DNA of 64,000 nucleotides from Segatella baroniae B14. GTDB lineage: Bacteria; Bacteroidota; Bacteroidia; Bacteroidales; Bacteroidaceae. The notes below the pieces were generated by a model. That model made no database searches and had not been told where the DNA came from. It saw nothing but the letters and a program-made list of their open reading frames with translations. The stretch spans positions 1,342,001 through 1,406,000 of the forward strand of contig NZ_CP091799.1 of assembly GCF_022024235.1 (NCBI RefSeq), read 5' to 3'. Positions 42,601 to 49,740 of the stretch are shown in pieces. Position 1 is the stretch's first letter; the number at the start of each line of letters is the position of its first letter. The position numbers were made by a program, and so were the translations under genes.

Positions 42601-42893
42601 AAAAGAAAAGGACGTATTTGTGGCTCCTTTTTGCTGTCGGAAAGGATGGCTTCAAACTTTTCGGATAGCTTGAGTTCAAGCTCATCAAAGGACAAGTCAC
42701 GATGGAGTACTTCACAGAAGTTCTCTACCAACTCGTCCGGCCCCTCTGAGTCTTGCACGATGTCGATCAAAAGCTTGGTGTTGTGGTTTATCGCAAAATT
42801 CCTGTCATTGTAAGACAGGATGTATTGCTTCTCCACATGGGAGGAATCCATTTCCTGAACCCTAAATTCTTTGATTTTTTGAACTACATTCAT
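39609..42893 (-). CDS. Fusion of an M50 (YydH-type) membrane peptidase with a TonB-type outer-membrane barrel
   Basis: A 1094-residue fusion. Residues 1-90 resemble a PqqD-like or winged-helix unit. Residues about 120-405 form a multi-pass membrane metalloprotease: zinc motif HEFGH at 171-175, third ligand in NPLFKFDGYWILSD at 261-274, followed by VPNLRKKGIEYL, the signature of the M50 group found in RiPP peptide clusters. Residues 407-427 then read as a Sec signal peptide (MAAVAMLFVVVPDADA-QQ), followed by a plug (about 440-550, ending NIITRT) and a barrel of about 540 residues. There is no stop between the halves; an ATG at 41666 could start the barrel alone. Own promoter upstream. Sampled lines are more GC-rich than the left neighbour. 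Confidence 0.85.
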   Translation of the reverse strand: MNVVQKIKEFRVQEMDSSHVEKQYILSYNDRNFAINHNTKLLIDIVQDSEGPDELVENFCEVLHRDLSFDELELKLSEKFEAILSDSKKEPQIRPFLFKKEIIDKIRVAKIGRSLKSLFAFKFYYVVLAINFALLTAFLFSTGGEYLTLEKVNLTTLVVVYVAILLSTLFHEFGHASACCYYNLPPGAIGICVYLNMLVFYADVSNVWHLSRGKRIVVNLGGVYFQMLLLIPIYIVYNITRNDLLAYILLSFNLNFILVLNPLFKFDGYWILSDLLGVPNLRKKGIEYLMYCIKRLFGKSGGEKPAFMYYSKSTRYVSIVYSIVSILFIGFVLFFWMPMFTWHFVQNIPHWYQQVLSSISSDEVNWEFVSYLIPQLIFMACIAITYFSIFKMFIAQLIANIKYISSKKIMAAVAMLFVVVPDADAQQQGDSLRLHMEDSTFTLSAVEIKADKIIKKNDGMTIIPQKGQLKLSTDGYDVIYGIMIPGLDVDRRSGSVTRLGQKVAIYINGEKANDAELRNIKPSSIVRIDYIDIPSGKFINDPVSLNIITRTSTSGAYYAFDDTQYIGYMRNTFNATAQWNLEHSKISLFAGNDLSNFGNAGSHEWENYAFPGRSILRSTDILGNRYKNNNQYLQLNVTKSARTYNLGVKVSMVRNEDPFQVISGKVTVDDSGDKTSRILSDGSSSRSFYPEVNAFGNFILGRGQMLSVNVDFSYGNNRYGGDIQEEDYRFLSNVKEDIWQWKNFVSYSKMVKTQKFSLLMTNNYTRSNARYTGSIDLGQRFYSNEGILQAGYMNNFSKSLILNLQAGSSWLLYRLEGAVKTSKLLPRASVTLRYTPFKSHVFTLNANVGNSFPTLNTFNQVSLGRNPFLQHRGNAEQNITRIYNVGLAYNVFLKNFNYQLMLINNTYMHLAVPRFVVEDNVMVSTYTSDADLHQYLAVFFGTWNITSALALKSELAYIHNDFNGYLDKNKDTWRVRLDVTYTYKNMMLNVYGKMKENRLENTGIEEKDFFRWGINAKYNIGRWLLEVGGNNLFSPRNYLKSTYSDIYYGYTRSTFDKMEQANAYLKVAWRLNVGKKVNPEGNNSSRIYPSSIMK

Positions 42894-42925
42894 AACAAAA
42901 ATTTTAAATATTCAAATTTATACAG

Positions 42926-42933
42926 CAAAGGTA
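42926..42933 (-). promoter_or_regulatory. -7 promoter element for the peptidase-barrel fusion
   Basis: TACCTTTG on the minus strand, 33 bases upstream of the ATG at 42893, so the fusion gene is not solely dependent on read-through from the regulator. Confidence 0.6.
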
Positions 42934-42988
42934 GTTCAAAATCTATCTAAAAAGGAAAAAAGAGCGTTACGGCTCCGCTTCAATTCGC

Positions 42989-43025
42989 AATATGAAATGT
43001 TTCAAAAATTGAAACACTCCATATT
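42989..43025. promoter_or_regulatory. Interrupted palindrome upstream of the fusion gene, candidate operator
   Basis: AATATG-N4-GTTTC-N7-GAAAC-N4-CATATT is perfectly symmetric in both arm blocks. It spans the stop codon of the regulator and lies about 60-95 bp upstream of the fusion's -7 box. No T-tract follows on the minus strand, which disfavours a plain terminator. Confidence 0.45.
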
Positions 43026-44610
43026 ACTCTATTTTACAGGTCTTTACACGAGATTTAATAGTTCTGATGGTTCCACTGCTTATGACCATGATATCCTGTA
43101 TTTCCTCCTCAGACTTACCCATATTTTTCATCACCAGGAAGAACTGATACCTAGGGGAAAGATGATCATACTCCGTCTGCAACTGAGTGACAAACGGTAA
43201 GTCAACCACCTTATAGTATTCCATGAAATTTTCATAGTCTCTCTTATTCCATGTGAGAGTATTCTTACCATCGAGGATATCTTGGTATAGTATCTGCCCA
43301 TTATAGAGAATCTTCGACTGTCGCTTCTGAATGGTGTTGATCTTCTCCTGAATTTTCTTTTCCTCTAGAACTGGAGTCTCCGACTGGCTGCCTTTCTCCT
43401 TCAGTTTGTTGAGCTTTTCCTTATATACATTCAGCATGACCAGGTTCTCAAGGGAATTTTTCTTCCAACGCTCATTCTTGAAATGCAAGTAGATATATAT
43501 GGCTATCACTAGCAATATAAAGATAAGGACGAAGAAGAATCCCTCAGACAACCTCTGCTTAAAACGCTGGTGTTCAATCTCGCTTGTAAATTGCTTCTGC
43601 ACCAGGGTGAGACTCTCGTCCTTCTGTTCCTTGTACCTCTCAGCCTGCAGTTTGTTGATGTTCATCGAACATTCCAGAGCCTTCTTATAATCACACTTGG
43701 AAGAATACATCGACAACATGTTGCTATATACGAACATCCTGGTAGACTTGTCGTCTGTATCCAAAGCTTTCCTCAGATACTCCTCAGAAGCGTCCAAGTG
43801 CCCGTCCTGATATTCCAGAATAGCGAGACCCGAGTAGGCCGAAGCGTCCTTGTTAGCCTTGATAGCCTTGGAAAAATAAACCCTCGCTTTGGCAGGATCG
43901 CTGTCGATGATAGCCGAACCCAAAGAGACATAAAACTGTGCTTGCTCCTTACGAGGCACCGAATTGAGATACTCCAAACTTTTGTTGAGGAACTCTTCCG
44001 ATTTCTTCATCTGCCCCAAACCATGGTATGTCGTTGCCATCATGGAATAGGCATATGCCAACCAGTTCTTATCTCCCGCCAGGGTGGACAAGTAAAGATT
44101 CTTCTTACCATATGACAGAGCTGAACTGTATTCCTCCGCAGTATTGTACCAGTCAAGAAGTATCTCGGTGACTTTATGCTTCAATGCTATATCATTCGTC
44201 TGCTCCGCATGATAATCCGCTTTACAGATGCTCCAAAAAGCCTTCTTAACTTGCCCTTGGTCATAATTATAGACTGCGAGATAATAATAACATTCGGCGA
44301 TCTTCTTGTTGTCATTCTTGCTGATGAAATGCTTGAGACACTGATTTATAATCGTATCCGACTCCTGTTCGTATCCCTCCAGGTAGTCCACTCTCGTTCT
44401 GAGAAGGGCATAGGTATTCTTGGAGTCGTCATCGTACAGTTCCGAGTAATTTATGGTCTTGAATAGGTTGATGGCAGAATCGTTTTCCTGCTTGTCAAGA
44501 TAACGCTCGACCTCAGAACACTTCTCGCTCTCTGAATTCCCACAAGATAAAAAAGAAAAGAGTATTAAACTAACAATAGTTGACTTCAAGAATAGTGATA
44601 ATCGATTCAT
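43024..44610 (-). CDS. Membrane-spanning TPR one-component transcription regulator
   Basis: A 528-residue protein: a lipoprotein-type signal (SFLSCGN, Cys23), six or more TPR-like repeats over about 30-330 (for example SMMATTYHGLGQMKKSEEFL, ILEYQDGHLDASEEYLRKAL), a membrane segment at about 353-372, a charged coiled-coil, and a C-terminal helix-turn-helix (LSPRYQFFLVMKNMGKSEEEI, then SGTIRTIKSRV) like LuxR/sigma region 4. The layout implies periplasmic sensing by the TPRs and DNA binding in the cytoplasm. It precedes the peptidase-barrel gene by 130 bases on the same strand, and a truncated paralogue precedes the other barrel gene, so barrel control is the likely job. Confidence 0.82.
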   Translation of the reverse strand: MNRLSLFLKSTIVSLILFSFLSCGNSESEKCSEVERYLDKQENDSAINLFKTINYSELYDDDSKNTYALLRTRVDYLEGYEQESDTIINQCLKHFISKNDNKKIAECYYYLAVYNYDQGQVKKAFWSICKADYHAEQTNDIALKHKVTEILLDWYNTAEEYSSALSYGKKNLYLSTLAGDKNWLAYAYSMMATTYHGLGQMKKSEEFLNKSLEYLNSVPRKEQAQFYVSLGSAIIDSDPAKARVYFSKAIKANKDASAYSGLAILEYQDGHLDASEEYLRKALDTDDKSTRMFVYSNMLSMYSSKCDYKKALECSMNINKLQAERYKEQKDESLTLVQKQFTSEIEHQRFKQRLSEGFFFVLIFILLVIAIYIYLHFKNERWKKNSLENLVMLNVYKEKLNKLKEKGSQSETPVLEEKKIQEKINTIQKRQSKILYNGQILYQDILDGKNTLTWNKRDYENFMEYYKVVDLPFVTQLQTEYDHLSPRYQFFLVMKNMGKSEEEIQDIMVISSGTIRTIKSRVKTCKIE

Positions 44611-44627
44611 GGACTAAATATTTTCTG

Positions 44628-44635
44628 CAAAGATA
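44628..44635 (-). promoter_or_regulatory. -7 promoter element for the TPR regulator
   Basis: TATCTTTG on the minus strand, 17 bases before the ATG at 44610. Confidence 0.65.
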
Positions 44636-44697
44636 ATATTTTTTCATACAAAAGATATCATTCTGTAAGAAAATCAGCCTCAGATGTCACAAATAGC

Positions 44698-44722
44698 AAA
44701 AAAAGCTCGGTAAAACCGAGCT
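44698..44722 (-). terminator. Intrinsic terminator of the small beta-protein gene
   Basis: AGCTCGGT and ACCGAGCT pair over a 3-base loop; on the minus strand a run of seven T follows. It shows that the short leftward gene is, or was, a separate transcript. Confidence 0.8.
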
Positions 44723-44788
44723 CATTAGTAACAATTCTTATAAAAAGAACGTCACTCAAACACATTATATTTTAATCTATAACAAGGA

Positions 44789-45007
44789 TTATTCTGAATA
44801 TACCAGAGTATTGCCCGAATACACTCTCAAAGACTTGCTCGAATGCTCATTATCATAGATAAGATTGAGAATTTCACCTACATTCACGTTTTCCTGCTCT
44901 ACCACATCGACAAGCACGCCGTCCTCATATAGTTCGACCCTCACGTTCTTCAAACTCGTATTAAAATATATTGTTGCAATTCCTACGTTATAGTCAAAGA
45001 GAATCAC
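44789..45007 (-). CDS. Small beta-sandwich-like protein, possibly the C-terminus of a decayed secreted protein
   Basis: A 72-residue frame with GTG start; the open frame continues about 14 codons further upstream (IHFPRRSPARN) without an ATG. LKNVRVELYEDGVLVDVVEQ and SLRVYSGNTLVYSE give the strand pattern of DUF3244-like secreted domains of Bacteroidales. A signal peptide would be expected but is not in frame, so the 5-prime part may be lost or frameshifted. A good terminator follows. It sits just upstream of the TPR regulator, and such small secreted proteins could be a partner or substrate of that system; this is speculation. Confidence 0.45.
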   Translation of the reverse strand: MILFDYNVGIATIYFNTSLKNVRVELYEDGVLVDVVEQENVNVGEILNLIYDNEHSSKSLRVYSGNTLVYSE

Positions 45008-45116
45008 ATTGCGGGCAGGAGATCTTCTTGGGAAATGTATATCAGTGAATTACAAAAATCGAAACGCATTATAAGCATCAAAATGGTAACACATAATCTT
45101 GGTAAATCAAGAAATA

Positions 45117-45938
45117 TTAGAGTTTCTCCCCACAATGAGAACAATAGCGATCTTTCTTCCCTACTTTACCTCCACATCGAGGACACTTTCCTTTTTCCAC
45201 TTTACGATTTGTTTCATCGACAAAAGTAGCCGTAACAATTCCTGTAGGTATTGCGATAATCGTATAGCCAAGAAGCATGACAAAAGCTGAAAAGAGTCTT
45301 CCTAAAGGTGTTACCGGTGTAATATCTCCATACCCCACTGTCGTCATCGTTACAATAGCATAATATACTGATGTACCCAAATCCGTAAACTGTGTACCTG
45401 GCCGATTGCCTTCGACCATATACATTAAGGTGCCAAGACAGATAACCAAAATAACAACAAATATAAAATAAACCAATATCTTATTCATACTCCTACGCAA
45501 AGAAGACATCAATAGATAACCCTCATTGATAAACGTAAAGAGCTTGAAAACACGAAAAACACGAATAAAGCGGAACGTACGAAGCAATATCATATAACGT
45601 GCCGACGGAAAGAGTAGTACAAGATAAGGTGGTATCGTAGATAGAAAATCTATGATACCAAAGAAACTGAAAGCATACTGTTTGGGGTTACGAGCACAAT
45701 ATAAACGAGCTACATAATCGAATGTGAAGGCGACAGTCATGAGTGCTTCAAGTATTTCGAGCACGGTCTTGAACACAAAAGCCAAACTTGGTACACTCTC
45801 TATAAAAGTAACAAGAATACTGATAGTTATTAAAATCATTAAAACAACATCATATATTTTTCCACATTTTGTATCTGTACCAAAAATAATATGATATAAA
45901 TTCTCTTTATCCATCCAAACTGGCTTTTTCATAGACAT
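45117..45938 (-). CDS. Voltage-gated-type ion channel with C-terminal zinc ribbon
   Basis: A 273-residue six-transmembrane channel. The S4-like segment FRFIRVFRVFKLF carries regularly spaced Arg residues, and the pore loop ends in the selectivity filter TTVGYGD typical of potassium channels, followed by the S6 helix. The C-terminus CPRCGG plus YCSHCGEKL is a four-Cys zinc ribbon. I chose the ATG at 45938 rather than the longer open frame to 46079, because the extra N-terminus is not channel-like and a TATTTTTG box at 45955-45962 would lie inside it. Ion specificity for K+ is inferred from the filter. Confidence 0.9.
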   Translation of the reverse strand: MSMKKPVWMDKENLYHIIFGTDTKCGKIYDVVLMILITISILVTFIESVPSLAFVFKTVLEILEALMTVAFTFDYVARLYCARNPKQYAFSFFGIIDFLSTIPPYLVLLFPSARYMILLRTFRFIRVFRVFKLFTFINEGYLLMSSLRRSMNKILVYFIFVVILVICLGTLMYMVEGNRPGTQFTDLGTSVYYAIVTMTTVGYGDITPVTPLGRLFSAFVMLLGYTIIAIPTGIVTATFVDETNRKVEKGKCPRCGGKVGKKDRYCSHCGEKL

Positions 45939-45954
45939 ATTTTTTTGTTTGATA

Positions 45955-45962
45955 CAAAAATA
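45955..45962 (-). promoter_or_regulatory. -7 promoter element for the ion channel gene
   Basis: TATTTTTG on the minus strand, 16 bases before the chosen ATG. Confidence 0.5.
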
Positions 45963-46049
45963 ACAAAAAAAACAAGAATTAAGGATAATCATGTCAGATA
46001 AACTACAATAATGGCTGGTATAATTTTTGTCTATTAAAAAATAATTTGC

Positions 46050-46057
46050 TATTTTTG
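46050..46057 (+). promoter_or_regulatory. -7 promoter element for pepT
   Basis: TATTTTTG, 29 bases before the ATG at 46087. Confidence 0.55.
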
Positions 46058-46086
46058 CAAGTAAGAAAATTCTATTCAAATAAGAA

Positions 46087-47310
46087 ATGGAAATAACAGA
46101 AAGATTTATTAATTACACAAAATTCGACACTCAATCGAGTGAAGATTCGGACTGTGTCCCGAGCACGGCGAAACAACTGGAGTTCGCCAAGTACTTGAAA
46201 AAAGAATTAGAGGACGAGAAATTCTCTGATGTAGAGATGGACGAGATGGGTTACATCTACGCCACACTTAAAGCAAACACCAAGAAAAATATTCCTACAA
46301 TAGGTTTTATCTCTCATTATGACACTAGCCCTGATTGTAGCGGTAAGGACATCAAGGCACGTATCGTGAAAAACTATGACGGAAATGACATTGAGCTTTC
46401 TCCAGGTATCATTTCTTCTACTGCAAAATTCCCTGAACTTAAAGAGCACATCGGTGAGGACCTCATCGTGACTGATGGTACTACCCTTCTTGGTGCTGAT
46501 GACAAAGCAGGTATTGCAGAAATTATGCAGGCAATGTGTTACCTGCGAGATCACGACGAAATAAAACATGGTGATATCCGTGTAGGATTTAACCCTGACG
46601 AGGAAATCGGTATGGGTGCTCATCATTTTGATGTTGAAAAATTCGGTTGCGAATGGGCATACACTATGGATGGTGGCGACCTTGGCGATTTAGAGTATGA
46701 AAATTTTAATGCAGCAAGCGCTAAGATACACATTAAGGGCGTAAGCGTACACCCAGGTTATGCTAAAGACAAGATGATTAACGCAAACCGCTTGGCTGTA
46801 GAATTTCAGAATATGATTCCTGCAGACCAAACGCCAGAGTGTACTGAAGGCTATGAAGGTTTTTATCATCTTCTCCATTTGGAAGGGTCTATCGAAGAGG
46901 CTCAGCTGAGTTACATTATACGCGATCACGATCGTGACAAATTCGAAGATCGTAAAAAGTATATTGCTAATTGCGCTGAAAAGCTCAATGAAAAATATGG
47001 TCAGGGTACATGTACTGTAGAACTTCATGACCAGTACTACAATATGAAGGAGAAAATCGAACCAAACATGCATGTCATTGACATCGTTCTCAAGGCTATG
47101 CAGGAAACTGGCGTTCCTCCTCGTGTCGCTCCGATTCGTGGTGGTACTGATGGTGCACAACTCAGTTTCAAGGGACTACCTTGTCCTAACATTTTCGCTG
47201 GTGGTGTAAATTACCATGGCCCATATGAGTTTGTCAGTGTTCAGGTTATGGAGAAAGCTGTACAAACTATTGTGAAGATCTGTGAAATAACAGCAGCCTT
47301 CAACGATTAA
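46087..47310 (+). CDS. pepT: Peptidase T (tripeptide aminopeptidase)
   Basis: A 407-residue cytoplasmic M20 zinc peptidase releasing the N-terminal residue of tripeptides. [14 protein letters not shown] (first zinc His and catalytic Asp), [29 protein letters not shown] with the catalytic Glu pair, [19 protein letters not shown] and [18 protein letters not shown] are the PepT series in order. Full length. Confidence 0.96.
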   Translation: MEITERFINYTKFDTQSSEDSDCVPSTAKQLEFAKYLKKELEDEKFSDVEMDEMGYIYATLKANTKKNIPTIGFISHYDTSPDCSGKDIKARIVKNYDGNDIELSPGIISSTAKFPELKEHIGEDLIVTDGTTLLGADDKAGIAEIMQAMCYLRDHDEIKHGDIRVGFNPDEEIGMGAHHFDVEKFGCEWAYTMDGGDLGDLEYENFNAASAKIHIKGVSVHPGYAKDKMINANRLAVEFQNMIPADQTPECTEGYEGFYHLLHLEGSIEEAQLSYIIRDHDRDKFEDRKKYIANCAEKLNEKYGQGTCTVELHDQYYNMKEKIEPNMHVIDIVLKAMQETGVPPRVAPIRGGTDGAQLSFKGLPCPNIFAGGVNYHGPYEFVSVQVMEKAVQTIVKICEITAAFND

Positions 47311-47362
47311 TTTCGTCATCATATTCTACTGCTGATACAGTAGGCTACATACTTATACATGC

Positions 47363-47388
47363 CTCGGCAGGTAATAACACCTGCCGAG
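47363..47388. terminator. GC-rich hairpin after pepT
   Basis: CTCGGCAGGT (47363-47372) and ACCTGCCGAG (47379-47388) pair perfectly over a 6-base loop. No T-tract follows, so it is a weak terminator or an RNA regulatory element before the antiporter gene. Confidence 0.55.
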
Positions 47389-47446
47389 AGCTTCTCACTA
47401 AACGACGTCTTAAGTTATTTATTCATAATATCACAACCTAAATATT

Positions 47447-49696
47447 ATGGTAGGCATACCACCTCTAATACAAGATCTCACTCTTATTCTATCAGCCGCA
47501 GGCATAGTTACCCTTCTGTTTAAGAAACTTAAGCAGCCATTAGTCTTGGGATATATCGTTGCAGGCTTCCTCGTATCGCCACAGATGCCCTATCTCATGT
47601 CGGTTATTGATAAAGAAGATATCCAGATATGGGCTGATATTGGGGTGCTCTTCCTCTTGTTCTCTTTAGGACTTGACTTCTCTTTTAAAAAGATATTAAA
47701 GATGGGTATGTCGCCTGTCATTTCTGCCCTTACCATCGTATTCTGCATGATGACTCTTGGTGTGGGGGTAGGCTATTCTTTCGGATGGCGACAGATGGAC
47801 TGTATATTTCTCGGTGGTATGATGGCTATGAGTTCTACGACCATTATATACAAAGCCTACAGTGACTTAGGATTGAGGCAACAATCATTTGCAGGACTTG
47901 TAATGAGTGTACTTATTCTGGAAGACATACTTGCCATCGTGATGATGGTTATGTTGTCTGCTATTGCTAGTGGACAAAATCCTGATGGTGGACAGATGGT
48001 AGGAAGTATACTCAAAATAGCATTCTTCTTAATATTATGGTTTCTCATTGGCATTTACTTAATTCCTTTATTTTTGCGCAAGACGCGTAAAATCATGAAT
48101 AATGAAACACTGCTTATCGTTTCACTCGGACTTTGCTGTTTAATGGCGATCATATCGACAAGCGTGGGGTTCAGTAGTGCTTTTGGTTCTTTTGTGATGG
48201 GCAGTATTCTTGCAGAAACTATCGAGGCTGATAAAATTATTAAAGTAGTAGAACCCGTAAAAAATCTTTTTGGTGCTATCTTCTTCGTATCTGTCGGCAT
48301 GTTGGTAGATGTGCATATACTTGTCGATTATGCTATACCTATAATGCTTTTAGTTTTAGCAATACTCGCTGGACAAGCCATAATGGGTTCCATGGGTTTC
48401 ATGCTCGGTGGTCAACCGTTGAAGACTGCTATGCGATGTGGTTTTTCGATGGCTCAAATCGGTGAATTTGCTTTCATTATCGCTTCTCTTGGTCTTTCTC
48501 TTGGTGTAATCAGTAAGTTTCTTTATCCGGTAGTTGTAGCCGTCAGTGTTATTACTACTTTTGCTACACCATACATGATACGAGCTGCAGAACCATGCTA
48601 CAATGCGCTGGCAAAGAGGCTGCCTAAACGATGGGTCCGCAGTCTGAACCATAATGCTACCAGAAGTCACACAAATACCACAAGAGAAAAAAGCAACTGG
48701 AAGAAGTTGCTCATTTCGATGACACGCAATACGATTATATGCTTAATCCTTTCTATTGCGGGTATCTTTGCCATGAATTACTTTGCTCTCTCAGCCATGC
48801 GAAGGGTGCTCACTTACTGGCCTGGAAGCATACTCTGCGCCATACTTACCGTTCTCTTAATATCACCTGCATTACGAGCTATGATGATTAAAAAGAATCA
48901 TAGCGAGGAGTTTAAAGCCTTATGGACAGAAAATAGGTTCTATCGTCTGCCTCTTATCTTTACCATAGTATTCAGGATTGCAATGGCATTAGGTTTCGTT
49001 TTCTATATCTTCGGCAAAATGACACATATTGGTGGAGCTTTAATTGTAACCATTGGTGTTGGTGTCATCATATCGATGATTATGTCGAAACAACTCAAAC
49101 GCCAAAGTATTCGCATAGAACGAATATTTATCCGTAACTTACGAAGCCGAGATATCGAGGCACAGGTTCATGGTAAACGCAAACCATTATTTGAGGGCCA
49201 CCTACTCGATCGTGATATCCATATCGGTATGTTTGACGTGCCCGAAGCATCTACATGGGTTGGACGCTCTTTGAAGGACTTAAAATTCAGAAACAGGTTT
49301 GGAGTACACTTAAGTAGTATTCTCCGCGGAGGATTAAGAATGAATATACCCAATGGCAATACCGTGATTTTTCCATGCGATACTCTTCAAGTAATTGGTA
49401 ATGACGAACAATTACATCGATTTGGAGAAGCTATTGAAAACGAACTGATACCTGAAGATCCTGAGATTGAAAAACGCGAGATGAAATTACGCCAACTCAT
49501 AATTAAAGAAAACAGTCCACTGGCTGGCAAGACGCTTAAGGAAAGTGGCATTCGTGACAAATACCACTGTATGGTTGTTGGAGCTGAAGAAGGTCAGGAA
49601 AACTTAACTATGATAGACCCTAATCGAAAAATTGAAATTGGCGATATTATTTGGGTTGTCGGTGAAGAAGAAAAATTAAAGGCTTTGATTGATTAA
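47447..49696 (+). CDS. Kef/CPA2-type cation:proton antiporter with two TrkA-C domains
   Basis: A 749-residue inner-membrane antiporter. About twelve membrane segments in residues 1-385 carry CPA2 motifs such as VLGYIVAGFLVSP, FLLFSLGLDFSF, LVMSVLILEDILAIVMM and the GSFVMGSILAET segment. Three further hydrophobic segments lie at about 425-545. The cytoplasmic tail holds two TrkA-C (RCK_C) units at about 585-670 and 680-749 (ENSPLAGKTLKESGI, IDPNRKIEIGDIIWVVG), but no TrkA-N nucleotide-binding domain. Na+ or K+ for H+ exchange is the expected role; the ion cannot be told. Confidence 0.9.
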   Translation: MVGIPPLIQDLTLILSAAGIVTLLFKKLKQPLVLGYIVAGFLVSPQMPYLMSVIDKEDIQIWADIGVLFLLFSLGLDFSFKKILKMGMSPVISALTIVFCMMTLGVGVGYSFGWRQMDCIFLGGMMAMSSTTIIYKAYSDLGLRQQSFAGLVMSVLILEDILAIVMMVMLSAIASGQNPDGGQMVGSILKIAFFLILWFLIGIYLIPLFLRKTRKIMNNETLLIVSLGLCCLMAIISTSVGFSSAFGSFVMGSILAETIEADKIIKVVEPVKNLFGAIFFVSVGMLVDVHILVDYAIPIMLLVLAILAGQAIMGSMGFMLGGQPLKTAMRCGFSMAQIGEFAFIIASLGLSLGVISKFLYPVVVAVSVITTFATPYMIRAAEPCYNALAKRLPKRWVRSLNHNATRSHTNTTREKSNWKKLLISMTRNTIICLILSIAGIFAMNYFALSAMRRVLTYWPGSILCAILTVLLISPALRAMMIKKNHSEEFKALWTENRFYRLPLIFTIVFRIAMALGFVFYIFGKMTHIGGALIVTIGVGVIISMIMSKQLKRQSIRIERIFIRNLRSRDIEAQVHGKRKPLFEGHLLDRDIHIGMFDVPEASTWVGRSLKDLKFRNRFGVHLSSILRGGLRMNIPNGNTVIFPCDTLQVIGNDEQLHRFGEAIENELIPEDPEIEKREMKLRQLIIKENSPLAGKTLKESGIRDKYHCMVVGAEEGQENLTMIDPNRKIEIGDIIWVVGEEEKLKALID

Positions 49697-49710
49697 TCAA
49701 AGCCTTTATT
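49678..49710. terminator. Bidirectional terminator between the antiporter gene and lptD
   Basis: AAAGGCTTTGATT (49678-49690) and AATCAAAGCCTTT (49695-49707) pair perfectly over a 4-base loop and overlap the antiporter stop codon. Confidence 0.8.
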
Positions 49711-49740
49711 TATATCTAACGAATGTTGTTATCTATACTA

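Noticed and set aside
36534..45116. Classical integrative element at tRNA-Val
   Set aside because: No integrase, relaxase or repeated tRNA 3-prime end is present in the window.
45939..46079. Longer N-terminus for the ion channel
   Set aside because: The extension is not channel-like and contains the likely promoter box.
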